Shown piece after piece: positions 36,680 through 46,238 of a stretch of DNA of 64,000 nucleotides. A model generated the notes under the pieces. It searched no databases and was not told where the DNA came from. It saw only the letters and a list, made by a program, of their open reading frames with translations. Positions within the stretch are counted from its first letter, which is position 1. Each line of letters opens with the position of its first letter. Source of the stretch: G965276765 sp965276825 (GTDB lineage Bacteria; Actinomycetota; Acidimicrobiia; Acidimicrobiales; Palsa-688); assembly GCA_965276825.1 (NCBI GenBank), contig OZ255630.1, forward strand, positions 3,038,001 to 3,102,000, given 5' to 3'. Made by a program: the position numbers and the translations under genes.

Positions 36680-37125
36680 TGCGGGTGGTCCTGCGGAGCG
36701 ATCTGCCCAACCTGGGCAAGCGCGGGGACGTGTGCGAGGTGGCCGACGGCTATGGCCGCAACTACCTGCTGCCCAAGGGCTTCGCCATCAAGGCCACGCC
36801 CGGCGTGCAGAGCCAGGCCGACGCCATGCGCCGGTCGCGCGACCTGCGCGACGCCCGTGACCGCGAGGCGGCCGAGACGGTGGCGAGGACCCTCGTCCCC
36901 GTCGTCATCCGCATCCCGGCCAAGGCCGGCCCCGAGGGCCGGCTGTTCGGCTCGGTCACCACGACCGACATCGCCGACGCCGTCGCCGAGCAGACCCGGG
37001 TGGTCCTCGACCGCCGGCGCCTGCACCTCGACGAGCCCATCAAGGCCGTCGGCACCCACGAGGTGCCCGTCAAGCTCCACGCCGACGTGGAGTTCCGGGT
37101 GACCGTGGACATCGTCAAGGCCTGA
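36679..37125 (+). CDS. rplI: 50S ribosomal protein L9
   Basis: A 148-residue L9 of standard length. The N-terminal RNA-binding domain (MRVVLRSDLPNLGKRGDVCEVADGYGRNYLLPKG in content) is joined by a helix to the C-terminal domain (GRLFGSVTTTDIADAV; HEVPVKLHADVEFRVTVDIV). It is the last gene of the operon, followed by a strong hairpin before convergent dnaB. Confidence 0.96.
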   Translation: MRVVLRSDLPNLGKRGDVCEVADGYGRNYLLPKGFAIKATPGVQSQADAMRRSRDLRDARDREAAETVARTLVPVVIRIPAKAGPEGRLFGSVTTTDIADAVAEQTRVVLDRRRLHLDEPIKAVGTHEVPVKLHADVEFRVTVDIVKA

Positions 37126-37150
37126 CCGCCCCGACCGTCCGAGCTCGCCT

Positions 37151-37181
37151 GGGCGCCGTCCTCTCTCCGCGGACGGCGCCC
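37151..37181. terminator. Terminator between rplI and dnaB
   Basis: A perfect 11-bp inverted repeat (GGGCGCCGTCC and GGACGGCGCCC) with a 9-nt loop between two convergent genes, 25 bp after rplI and 38 bp after the dnaB stop. Confidence 0.7.
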
Positions 37182-37219
37182 TCGGCCGTTCGCCCCAAAG
37201 GTTCGCGTGATGAGCGCGC

Positions 37220-38581
37220 TCAGAGCCTGGCCATGTCCTCGAAGCGGGTGTGGTGGTCGAGGAAGGCCAGCTTGGTCTTGCCGACCGGCCCGTTGCGGTG
37301 CTTCGAGACGATCACCTCGGCGGTCCCTCGATCGGCGGACTCGGGGTCGTAGACCTCGTCGCGGTAGAGGAACATCACGACGTCCGCATCCTGCTCGAGC
37401 GATCCTGATTCCCTCAGGTCGGCGAGCATGGGCCGCTTGTCGGCCCGCCCCTCGAGCTGGCGGGAGAGCTGGGAGAGCGCCACGACGGGCACCTCGAGCT
37501 CGCGGGCGAGGATCTTGAGGCCGCGGCTGATCTCGGACACCTCGACCTGGCGGTTCTCCGCCGACGAGCGCCCGGTCATGAGCTGCAGGTAGTCGATGAT
37601 GATCAGCCCGAGCCCTCCCTCCCTGGCCTTCATCCGCCTGGCCTTCGCCCGGACCTCCATCACCGTCAGGTTGGGGTTGTCGTCGATGAAGAGCGGCGCG
37701 TCGCCGAGACGGCCGATGGCGTTGGAGATCTTCGGCCAGTCGGACTCGTTGAGGTGCCCGTTGCGGATGTGGGTGGCGTTGACCCTCGCCTCGGACACCA
37801 GGATGCGCTGGGTGATCTCCGAGTGGCTCATCTCGAGGGAGAAGATGAGGGTCGGCACCCTGGCCTTCATCGCCGCGTGCGCGGCGATGCCGAGGGCGAA
37901 GCTGGTCTTGCCCATGGCCGGGCGGGCTCCGACGATGACCAACGCCGACTTCTGGAGACCCGAGAGCTGCTCGTCGAGGTCGACGAACCCGGTCGGCACC
38001 CCGGTGATGGCGTCGCCCTTGTTGTAGAGGGCCGAGAGCCGATCCAGGCTCTCCTCGAGCAGGATCCGGAGCGGCTTGAGTGTGTCGGTGACCCGGCGCT
38101 CGGCGACCTCGAAGACGAGTGTCTCGGCCCGGTCGAGCGTGGCCGTCACGTCCTCGGGGACGCCGTAGCCGAGCTCGGCGATCTCTCCGGCCACCCCGAT
38201 CAACCGGCGCAGCAGCGCGTGCTCCTGGACGATCTTGGCGTAACGGCCGGCGTTGGCCGTCGCCGGCGTGTCGGACTGCAGACCGACCAGTGCGGCCAGC
38301 CCGCCGACCGCCTCGAGCAGCCCGTTGCGGCCGAGCACGTCGGCGACGGTCAGGGGGTCGGCGGGCTCGCCGGCGCTGTAGAGGGTGGTGACGGCGTCGA
38401 AGACGTGGCCGTGGGCGGGCTTGTAGAAGTCGTCGCTCGCGGTGCCCTCCACCGCCGCCGCGATGGCGTCGCGCGACAGCAGCATCGCCCCGAGGAGGGA
38501 CTGCTCGGCCTGCAGGTTGTGGGGTGGGACGCGATTGGCCGACTGATTGCGTCGGCGGGCGTCGTCCAGGGATTGCACCAT
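37220..38581 (-). CDS. dnaB: Replicative DNA helicase DnaB
   Basis: A 453-residue hexameric helicase that unwinds DNA ahead of the replisome. The N-terminal domain starts with PPHNLQAEQSLLGAML. The RecA-type core has Walker A GARPAMGKTS, LIFSLEMSHSEI, Walker B LIIIDYLQLM, and ends DLRESGSLEQDADVVMFLYRDE and KHRNGPVGKTKLAF. No intein is present, unlike several mycobacterial DnaB proteins. The ATG at 38581 gives the family's usual N-terminus. Confidence 0.96.
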   Translation of the reverse strand: MVQSLDDARRRNQSANRVPPHNLQAEQSLLGAMLLSRDAIAAAVEGTASDDFYKPAHGHVFDAVTTLYSAGEPADPLTVADVLGRNGLLEAVGGLAALVGLQSDTPATANAGRYAKIVQEHALLRRLIGVAGEIAELGYGVPEDVTATLDRAETLVFEVAERRVTDTLKPLRILLEESLDRLSALYNKGDAITGVPTGFVDLDEQLSGLQKSALVIVGARPAMGKTSFALGIAAHAAMKARVPTLIFSLEMSHSEITQRILVSEARVNATHIRNGHLNESDWPKISNAIGRLGDAPLFIDDNPNLTVMEVRAKARRMKAREGGLGLIIIDYLQLMTGRSSAENRQVEVSEISRGLKILARELEVPVVALSQLSRQLEGRADKRPMLADLRESGSLEQDADVVMFLYRDEVYDPESADRGTAEVIVSKHRNGPVGKTKLAFLDHHTRFEDMARL

Positions 38582-38849
38582 CGGCTGATCACCTTTGCCG
38601 AGTCCCGGTGTGAAGCAACAGGAGGAGAACGGTGTGCACGGTGGTCCCCAGTGGTGGGACAACGTGGGGACGAAGGTGCCCGAAGATGTGGACCCCGTGG
38701 GGACGCGACCGGCGAACGTGGGGAACACCTGTTCGGGACGACCTGCACCGTAGCTTCCTGGTGTGACCGGACGCGACGAGGGGACCCTCCCTGCCGGGCG
38801 TCCGGCGGTGAGGGTCCCCGACGACGGCACCTGGATGTGCCGGTGGCGG
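38582..38849. other. Intergenic region upstream of dnaB with three CGTGGGGA boxes
   Basis: This gap lies between the dnaB start and the end of the second PadR gene, both on the minus strand. It holds no convincing gene. CGTGGGGA occurs three times, at 38664, 38697 and 38718. The repeats could be a regulator site of dnaB; no known motif is recognised. Confidence 0.45.
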
Positions 38850-39560
38850 TCAGTCGCCGGCGAGGAGCCGGTAGAGCGACTGGCGCGCCTCGGCGATGAT
38901 CGTGGCCGCCCTGCCGATCTGCTCGCTGTCCCCGGCGATCGTGACCTGCTTGACCGCGAGGGCCAGCTGGGCGAGGCTCCGACCGAGATCGCGCTGGTCG
39001 GTGCCGGCGCGCAACTGGTCCCACGCCCCCCCGTCCCTGGCCCGCTCGGCCTCGCTCCGACCGGCATCGGTGAGGGCGAAGATCCGCTTGCCGGTCTCGT
39101 CGCGCCCGGCGACGAGCTCCTCCTCCTCGAGGAGCTGCAGCGTGGGATAGACCGACCCGGCGCTCGGACGCCACGCGCCGGCGGCACGCTCCTCGAGCCG
39201 TCGGATCAGCTCGTAGCCGTGCGCGTCACCGTCGAGGAGAGCAGCCAGGAGCAGGGCCCGGACGTCGCCGCGGCGTCGGCGACCCCCCGGACCGCCGCGC
39301 CCACGCCCGGGTCCGAACCGGCCCCGTCCGTGTCCGGGACCGAAGCCCATGCCGAAGCCGGCGTCGTCGTCGTCGTCGAGGCCGTTGTCGCCGTGCGGGC
39401 CGGCGAAGGGACCGGGAGGGCCCCAAGCGCCGGGGGGAAAGGGAGGCCGACCGCGCCGGCGACCGGAGCTGAAGCCCATGGCGGCTCGGGGGCCTTCCCG
39501 GCCGCCGTGGTCGTGCAGGAACGGGGGACGAGGGTGCGGGTGATCCTGATGATTCGTCAT
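38850..39560 (-). CDS. PadR family regulator with Gly/Arg-rich N-terminus
   Basis: A 236-residue protein. The first 100 or so residues are rich in Gly, Arg, Pro and His (GPGHGRGRFGPGRGRGG) and likely disordered. The PadR winged helix follows: ALLLAALLDGDAHGYELIRRLEERAAGAWRPSAGSVYPTLQLLEEEELV in content, with the wing FALTDAGRSEAE. A C-terminal helical region ends the protein. The ATG at 39560 lies within a palindrome that likely binds the protein. It is divergent from dnaA, with 257 bp between the two starts. Confidence 0.85.
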   Translation of the reverse strand: MTNHQDHPHPRPPFLHDHGGREGPRAAMGFSSGRRRGRPPFPPGAWGPPGPFAGPHGDNGLDDDDDAGFGMGFGPGHGRGRFGPGRGRGGPGGRRRRGDVRALLLAALLDGDAHGYELIRRLEERAAGAWRPSAGSVYPTLQLLEEEELVAGRDETGKRIFALTDAGRSEAERARDGGAWDQLRAGTDQRDLGRSLAQLALAVKQVTIAGDSEQIGRAATIIAEARQSLYRLLAGD

Positions 39561-39588
39561 GTCGATGACATTACTGGATATATCGACA
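39560..39588. promoter_or_regulatory. Inverted repeat at the start of the second PadR gene
   Basis: TGTCGAT (39560-39566) and ATCGACA (39582-39588) form an inverted repeat across the start codon in an AT-rich patch with GGATATATCGAC. The ATATCGA half site recalls the palindrome before the PadR-ino1 operon. It is likely an autoregulatory operator; inference. Confidence 0.5.
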
Positions 39589-39760
39589 ACAGCGCGAGAT
39601 TGTGGTTGAGGTGGGGTGGGCAGCCGGTCCAGGGACCGGCGGCACGACCGTCGCGGACCGGGTGCTACGTTCTTCGGACTGCCCCGGACCGACCGGTCAG
39701 GGTGGAACCAGACGGCGTTCTTCCCCGGGCCCGATGCTGCATCGATCCCGCCGTCGGCAG

Positions 39761-39793
39761 TTCTCCACAACGTGTGGACCAGCTTGTGGACGA
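39761..39793. promoter_or_regulatory. Cluster of three DnaA-box-like sites before dnaA
   Basis: TTCTCCACA (39761-39769) on the plus strand, and TGTGGACCA (39773-39781) and TGTGGACGA (39785-39793), which read TGGTCCACA and TCGTCCACA on the minus strand, each differ by one or two bases from actinobacterial boxes (TTGTCCACA). The last two are 12 bp apart. They lie 25 bp before the dnaA start and could serve autoregulation or oriC. Confidence 0.5.
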
Positions 39794-39817
39794 GCGAGGC
39801 GGGAGGAACGGGACAGC

Positions 39818-41308
39818 GTGAGCGGCGAAGCGACAACGCTCTGGAAGACCTGCTCGGGGAGCTTGCGCAACCAGGTCAACGATGCCGTCTGGCGTCCCTG
39901 GTTCTCCGACGTGACGGCCGAGACCTACGACGGATCCCAGCTCGTGCTCTCCGTGCCGAGCTCGGTCGTGCGCGTCCGGCTGGAGGAGCGCTACCTCGGG
40001 CTGATCGAAGGGATCGCGGGCGACATCGCCGGCCATCCGGTGAGCGTGGACATCCGCCTCCGACCGGCCGCCGTCCGCACGACCGTCGCCAGTGACGGCG
40101 ACGGTGGTGGGCCGGCCGTTGCCGCGACGTCGACCGACACCGACGAGCCAGGCCAGGGACGCAGTGGCGACCCGACCCCGGCGACCAACGGGTCCGCGAC
40201 CTCGGGTCGTGCGTCATCTGCCGGGGCCGTGCACGAACGCGCCAACGGCCATTCCTCGCCGAGGCGCGACGCAGGGGAGCTGCCCTCGCTCAACCCGCGC
40301 TACGTCTTCGACGCCTTCGTCATCGGTGCGTCCAACCGGTTCGCGCACGCGGCTGCCCAGCGGGTGGCCGAAACCCCCGCGGCCTCGTACAACCCGTTGT
40401 TCATCTACGGCGACTCGGGTCTGGGCAAGACCCACCTCCTGCACGCCATCGGCCACTACGTGATCGAGAACTTCCCCAACCGGCGGGTGCGCTACCTCTC
40501 CACCGAGACGTTCATGAACGACTTCGTCGAGGCCATCCGCAACTCCAGCCAGGGGACCTTCAAGCGGCGCTACCGGGACTGCGACGTCCTCCTCGTCGAC
40601 GACATCCAGTTCATGGAGGGCAAGGAGGGTTTGCAGGAGGAGTTCTTCCACACCTTCAACACCCTCTACGAGGGCTCCAAGCAGATCGTTCTCTCGTCCG
40701 ACCGCCATCCCCGCTCCATCGCCACCCTCGAGGACCGGCTCCGCAGCCGCTTCGAGTGGGGGCTCACCACCGACGTCCAGCCGCCGGAGCTCGAGACCCG
40801 CCTGGCCATCCTGCGCAAGAAGGCCGGGATGGAGCGCACCCCCATCCCCGACGAGGTGCTCGACCTCATCGCCACCCACGTGCGCGACAACATCCGTGAG
40901 CTCGAGGGAGCGCTCATCCGAGTCTCCGCCTTCGCCAGCCTCAACCGGGAAACGTTGACCCGGACGACCGCAGAGCGGGTCCTGGCCGACATCCTGGATG
41001 GCGGCCGGCCCAGGGTGATCACGCCGAAGCTGATCATCGACTCCACGTCCGAGGTGTTCGGCTTCGACCCCGACGAGCTCAAGGGCCCCAAGCGTCAGCG
41101 GCCGCTGGTGCGGGCCCGCCAGGTCGGGATGTACCTGTTCCGGGAGCTGACCGACTACAGCTACCCGGCCATCGGCCGAGAGTTCGGGGACCGGGATCAC
41201 ACGACGGTCATCCACGCCGTCGAGCGGATCTCCACGCTGATCAAGGAAGACCGCAGGGTCTACGACCAGGTCACCGACCTCATCGTGCAGATCAAGGGCG
41301 GTCGCTGA
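39818..41308 (+). CDS. dnaA: Chromosomal replication initiator DnaA
   Basis: A 496-residue initiator. Domain I is at the N-terminus (LWKTCSGSLRNQVNDAVWRPWFSDV). Domain II is a flexible linker to about residue 155. The AAA+ domain III has Walker A GDSGLGKTHLLHAIG, Walker B LLVDDIQFMEGKEG and a sensor with RSRFEWGL. Domain IV has the DNA-binding helix with GREFGDRDHTTVIHAVERI. The GTG at 39818 has GGGAGGA about 10 nt upstream. Unusually, the genes upstream are dnaB and a PadR, not rpmH. Confidence 0.96.
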   Translation: MSGEATTLWKTCSGSLRNQVNDAVWRPWFSDVTAETYDGSQLVLSVPSSVVRVRLEERYLGLIEGIAGDIAGHPVSVDIRLRPAAVRTTVASDGDGGGPAVAATSTDTDEPGQGRSGDPTPATNGSATSGRASSAGAVHERANGHSSPRRDAGELPSLNPRYVFDAFVIGASNRFAHAAAQRVAETPAASYNPLFIYGDSGLGKTHLLHAIGHYVIENFPNRRVRYLSTETFMNDFVEAIRNSSQGTFKRRYRDCDVLLVDDIQFMEGKEGLQEEFFHTFNTLYEGSKQIVLSSDRHPRSIATLEDRLRSRFEWGLTTDVQPPELETRLAILRKKAGMERTPIPDEVLDLIATHVRDNIRELEGALIRVSAFASLNRETLTRTTAERVLADILDGGRPRVITPKLIIDSTSEVFGFDPDELKGPKRQRPLVRARQVGMYLFRELTDYSYPAIGREFGDRDHTTVIHAVERISTLIKEDRRVYDQVTDLIVQIKGGR

Positions 41309-41402
41309 GATGGACGCCGCCGCGACCCGCGCCCGGCCGGGGACGAAGGTCGGGACGACGTGTGTCGGAGTCGTGTCATTCGCGTGGACGCGCCCCGGTG
41401 CG

Positions 41403-41440
41403 CCCACAGGGCATCGGCACGACCGTCGGTGCCCTGTGGG
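41403..41440 (+). terminator. Inverted repeat after dnaA
   Basis: CCCACAGGGCA (41403-41413) and TGCCCTGTGGG (41430-41440) form a perfect 11-bp stem with a 16-nt loop about 95 bp after dnaA. It may end the dnaA transcript or be part of the origin structure. Confidence 0.5.
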
Positions 41441-41562
41441 ATGCTGTGGATCCGCGGCGCGGGGCTCTACCCCCTCCGAGCAGGGACGATGCTCCTCGGT
41501 CCACAATCCACAGGACCTACTACTGCTGGTTCCTAGATATCTCTTAGAAGACAAGAAGTAGG
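41441..41562. promoter_or_regulatory. Candidate oriC between dnaA and dnaN
   Basis: The dnaA-dnaN gap (41309-41570) has DnaA-box-like sequences TGTGGATCC (41445-41453, minus strand), CGGTCCACA (41497-41505) and CAATCCACA (41504-41512, overlapping the former), followed by an AT-rich stretch (TTCCTAGATATCTCTTAGAAG, 41530 onward) unlike the surrounding GC-rich DNA. The layout of boxes plus unwinding element fits oriC, but the boxes are few and imperfect, so a second origin block elsewhere is possible. Confidence 0.45.
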
Positions 41563-41570
41563 GAGAGACG

Positions 41571-42668
41571 GTGAAGCTGCGATGTGAGCGTGATCTCCTC
41601 GTCGAGGCGCTCTCCACGGCGGGACGGGCCACGGCGGGACGGGGCGGGGCCCTGCCGGTCCTGTCCGGGATCCGTCTGGAGGTCGAAGGCGACCGCCTGG
41701 TCGTCACCGGGACCGACCTCGATCTGACCATCGGCGTCACCGCCCAGGTGGCCGGCTCCGCCGACGGCGTGGTCGTCGCGCCCGGTCGGTTGGTGACCGA
41801 CATCGTGCGCGCCCTCGAGCCCGGTGCGGTGACCCTCGAGGCCGACGACGACGACCTGCGGATCACCTCGGGTCGCTCCGCCTTCAGCGTCCGCACCCAC
41901 CCGGCGGGGGATTTCCCCCGACTCCCGGTGCCGACCGGAGAGACGGTCACGCTGGCCATCGACGGCCTCGAAGGGTCGCTGCGCCAGGTCGTCAGAGCCG
42001 CGTCCAACGAGGAGTCGCGGCCGATCCTCACCGGCGTGCTCATGGCGGCCGAGGAGGGCGGGCTCCGGCTCGTGTCCACCGACTCGTACCGGCTGGCCGT
42101 GCGCGATCTGGCCGGCGTGGGGATCCTGGCCACCGACCAGAAGGTCCTGGTCCCCTCGCGGGCGCTCAACGAGCTCGGCCGGCTCCTCGGCGGCGAGGGC
42201 GAGGTCACCCTCCGCCTCGGCCAGCACGACGCCACCTTCAGCGTCGGGCAGGTCGCGTTGACGACCCGCCTGATCGAGGGGGAGTTCCCCAACTACCGCC
42301 AGCTCATCCCGGCCAGCTACCCCAACCAGCTCACCGTCGGGCGGGAGGCCCTCCTCGACGCCGTCCGCCGGGTGAAGCTGCTGTCGCGCGACGCCACCAC
42401 CCCGGTGCGGATCGCCCTGCGGGCCGACGGGATCCAGCTGACGGTCATCACCAACGACTGGGGCACGGCGACCGAGGACGTCGACGCCAAGTACGAGGGG
42501 GCCGAGATGACCGTGGCGTTCAACCCGGCGTACCTGATCGACGGGGTCGAGGCGGTCACCGGCGACGAGGTCATCCTGTCCACCCTCGACGCCCTCAAGC
42601 CGGCCACGCTCCGTCCGACCGAGGGCGACGACTACCTGTACCTGCTGATGCCGGTGCGGGTGTCCTGA
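41571..42668 (+). CDS. dnaN: DNA polymerase III beta subunit (sliding clamp)
   Basis: A 365-residue sliding clamp, starting MKLRCERDLLVEALSTAGRA from a GTG. Three clamp domains are visible, with family segments such as GRLVTDIVRALEP, EEGGLRLVSTDSYRLAV, LIEGEFPNYRQLIP and the C-terminal YLYLLMPVRV. A GGGAGAG lies 6 nt before the start. It forms a ring dimer that tethers polymerase to DNA. It follows the AT-rich candidate origin. Confidence 0.96.
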   Translation: MKLRCERDLLVEALSTAGRATAGRGGALPVLSGIRLEVEGDRLVVTGTDLDLTIGVTAQVAGSADGVVVAPGRLVTDIVRALEPGAVTLEADDDDLRITSGRSAFSVRTHPAGDFPRLPVPTGETVTLAIDGLEGSLRQVVRAASNEESRPILTGVLMAAEEGGLRLVSTDSYRLAVRDLAGVGILATDQKVLVPSRALNELGRLLGGEGEVTLRLGQHDATFSVGQVALTTRLIEGEFPNYRQLIPASYPNQLTVGREALLDAVRRVKLLSRDATTPVRIALRADGIQLTVITNDWGTATEDVDAKYEGAEMTVAFNPAYLIDGVEAVTGDEVILSTLDALKPATLRPTEGDDYLYLLMPVRVS

Positions 42669-42705
42669 GGGTCCGAGCCGCCACCGCGGCGGGGAGGAGG
42701 CCGAC

Positions 42706-43800
42706 GTGCGCGTCGAGCGCCTCTGGCTGACCGACTTCCGCAGCTACCAGTCGGCCGAGCTCGTGCCGGCCCCCGATGGCCTGACCGTCATCACCGGCGC
42801 CAACGGTGCCGGCAAGACCAACCTGCTCGAGGCCGTCGGCTACCTGGCCACGCTCCGGTCCTTCCGCGGCGCACCCGGCGACGCCCTCGTCCGGGTCGGT
42901 GCGGCGAGCGCGGTGGTGCGGGCCGAGGGGCATCGCGAGGCCAGGGCCCTGCTGATCGAGGCAGAGCTGCGCCCGACCGGCCGCGACCGGGTCCAGGTCA
43001 ACCGCCAGCCGCTGCGGCGCACCCGCGACCTGCTCGGTGCGCTCCAGGTCACCGTCTTCTCCCCCGACGACCTCGAGCTGGTCAAGGGCGGGCCGGCCGA
43101 GCGCCGGCGCTATCTCGACGACCTGCTCGTCGCCCTCCATCCCCGTCACGACGCCACCCAGAGCGAGGTCGACCGGGTGCTCAGGCAGCGCAACGCCCTC
43201 CTCAAGTCGACCCTCGGGCGGGGCCGGCCCGGCGCGGAGGTGCTGGTCACCCTCGACGTGTGGGACGCCAAGCTGGCCGAGGCGGGGGAGACCCTCGTCA
43301 CCGCCCGGCGAGGGCTGACCGAGGCGTTGGGGCCACCGGCGGCCGAGGCCTACGGGCGGCTCACCGGGCTGCCGGAGGCGATGGGGGCGGGCGTCGAGCT
43401 GGCCTACCAGGCCAGCTGGTCAGGGTCACTGGCCGAGGCCCTGCTGGCGGCGAGGGAGGACGACCTGCGCCGGGGCCTCACCACGGTGGGTCCGCACCGT
43501 GACGAGGTCGAGCTTCGCGTCGACGGGCTCCCGGCGAGGACCCACGCCTCCCAGGGCGAGCAGCGCTCGGCGGCTCTCGCCCTGCGCCTGGCCGGCCACC
43601 GCCTGGTGACCGGCCGGGTCGGCAGCGCGCCGGTGCTCCTGCTCGACGACGTGTTCTCCGAGCTCGACCCCGAGCGCAGCGTCGCCCTGCTCGAGCACCT
43701 CCCGCCGGGGCAGGCCCTCCTCACCACCGCCGGCGCGGTGCCGCCCGGGGCAGTGCCGGCGACGACGGCGCGCGTCGAGGACGGCAAGCTGTTGCAGTGA
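42706..43800 (+). CDS. recF: DNA repair and gap-binding ATPase RecF
   Basis: A 364-residue SMC-like ATPase. The N-terminus VERLWLTDFRSYQSAEL and Walker A ITGANGAGKTNLLEAVGYLA are canonical. FSPDDLELVKGGPAERRRYLDDLL, TVGPHRDEV, ASQGEQRSAALALRLA (signature) and LLLDDVFSELDPERS (Walker B) complete it. RecF marks single-strand gaps for RecA loading. The start is GTG after a GGGGAGGAGG stretch. It is coupled to the next gene by GTGA. Confidence 0.95.
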   Translation: MRVERLWLTDFRSYQSAELVPAPDGLTVITGANGAGKTNLLEAVGYLATLRSFRGAPGDALVRVGAASAVVRAEGHREARALLIEAELRPTGRDRVQVNRQPLRRTRDLLGALQVTVFSPDDLELVKGGPAERRRYLDDLLVALHPRHDATQSEVDRVLRQRNALLKSTLGRGRPGAEVLVTLDVWDAKLAEAGETLVTARRGLTEALGPPAAEAYGRLTGLPEAMGAGVELAYQASWSGSLAEALLAAREDDLRRGLTTVGPHRDEVELRVDGLPARTHASQGEQRSAALALRLAGHRLVTGRVGSAPVLLLDDVFSELDPERSVALLEHLPPGQALLTTAGAVPPGAVPATTARVEDGKLLQ

Positions 43801-44165
43801 CCTGGCGCCCGCTCCCGCCCCCCGACGGTCGCGACGCCCGTCCCCTCGGCGTGTCGCTGGAGCGCATCGCGTCCCGGCTCGGCCTGGCCCGGCCCTCCCT
43901 CCTCGGGTCGGTCTTCGGTCACTGGGAGGAGCTGGTCGGGGCGGACGTGGCCGCCCACGCCACCCCCCGCAGCCTCAACGGCGGCGTGCTCACGGTGAGC
44001 GTCGACCATCCCGCGTGGGCGACCAGCCTGCGGATGCTCTCTGGTGACCTGCTGGGTCGCATCGCCAGTGGCGCAGGGGAGGATCCGGCGGCCGCGACGG
44101 TGACCGAGCTGCGGGTCACCGTCGAGGGTGCCCAGCGTCGGCGGGGCCGTGAGCCCCGCCGGTGA
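43797..44165 (+). CDS. DUF721 (DciA-like) protein
   Basis: A 122-residue protein of the DUF721 group. Core residues include SLLGSVFGHWEELVGADVAAHATPRSL and VSVDHPAWATSLRMLSGDLLGRI. In actinobacteria this gene always follows recF and precedes gyrB (Rv0004 position). Related DciA proteins load the replicative helicase where DnaC is absent, a plausible role here because no dnaC is seen. The GTG overlaps the recF stop. Confidence 0.88.
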   Translation: MTWRPLPPPDGRDARPLGVSLERIASRLGLARPSLLGSVFGHWEELVGADVAAHATPRSLNGGVLTVSVDHPAWATSLRMLSGDLLGRIASGAGEDPAAATVTELRVTVEGAQRRRGREPRR

Positions 44166-44282
44166 CACCCCCCTCTGGTAGAATCTCCCTGTTGTGTTTC
44201 CGGTAGCTGACCTGCGGTTTCATGCGGACGTCGGTGGTCGGCGATGCCTCCGAGTTCCCCCGCAGGTTGAAAGGGCGCGCCC

Positions 44283-46234
<1,952 letters not shown>

Positions 46235-46238
<4 letters not shown>

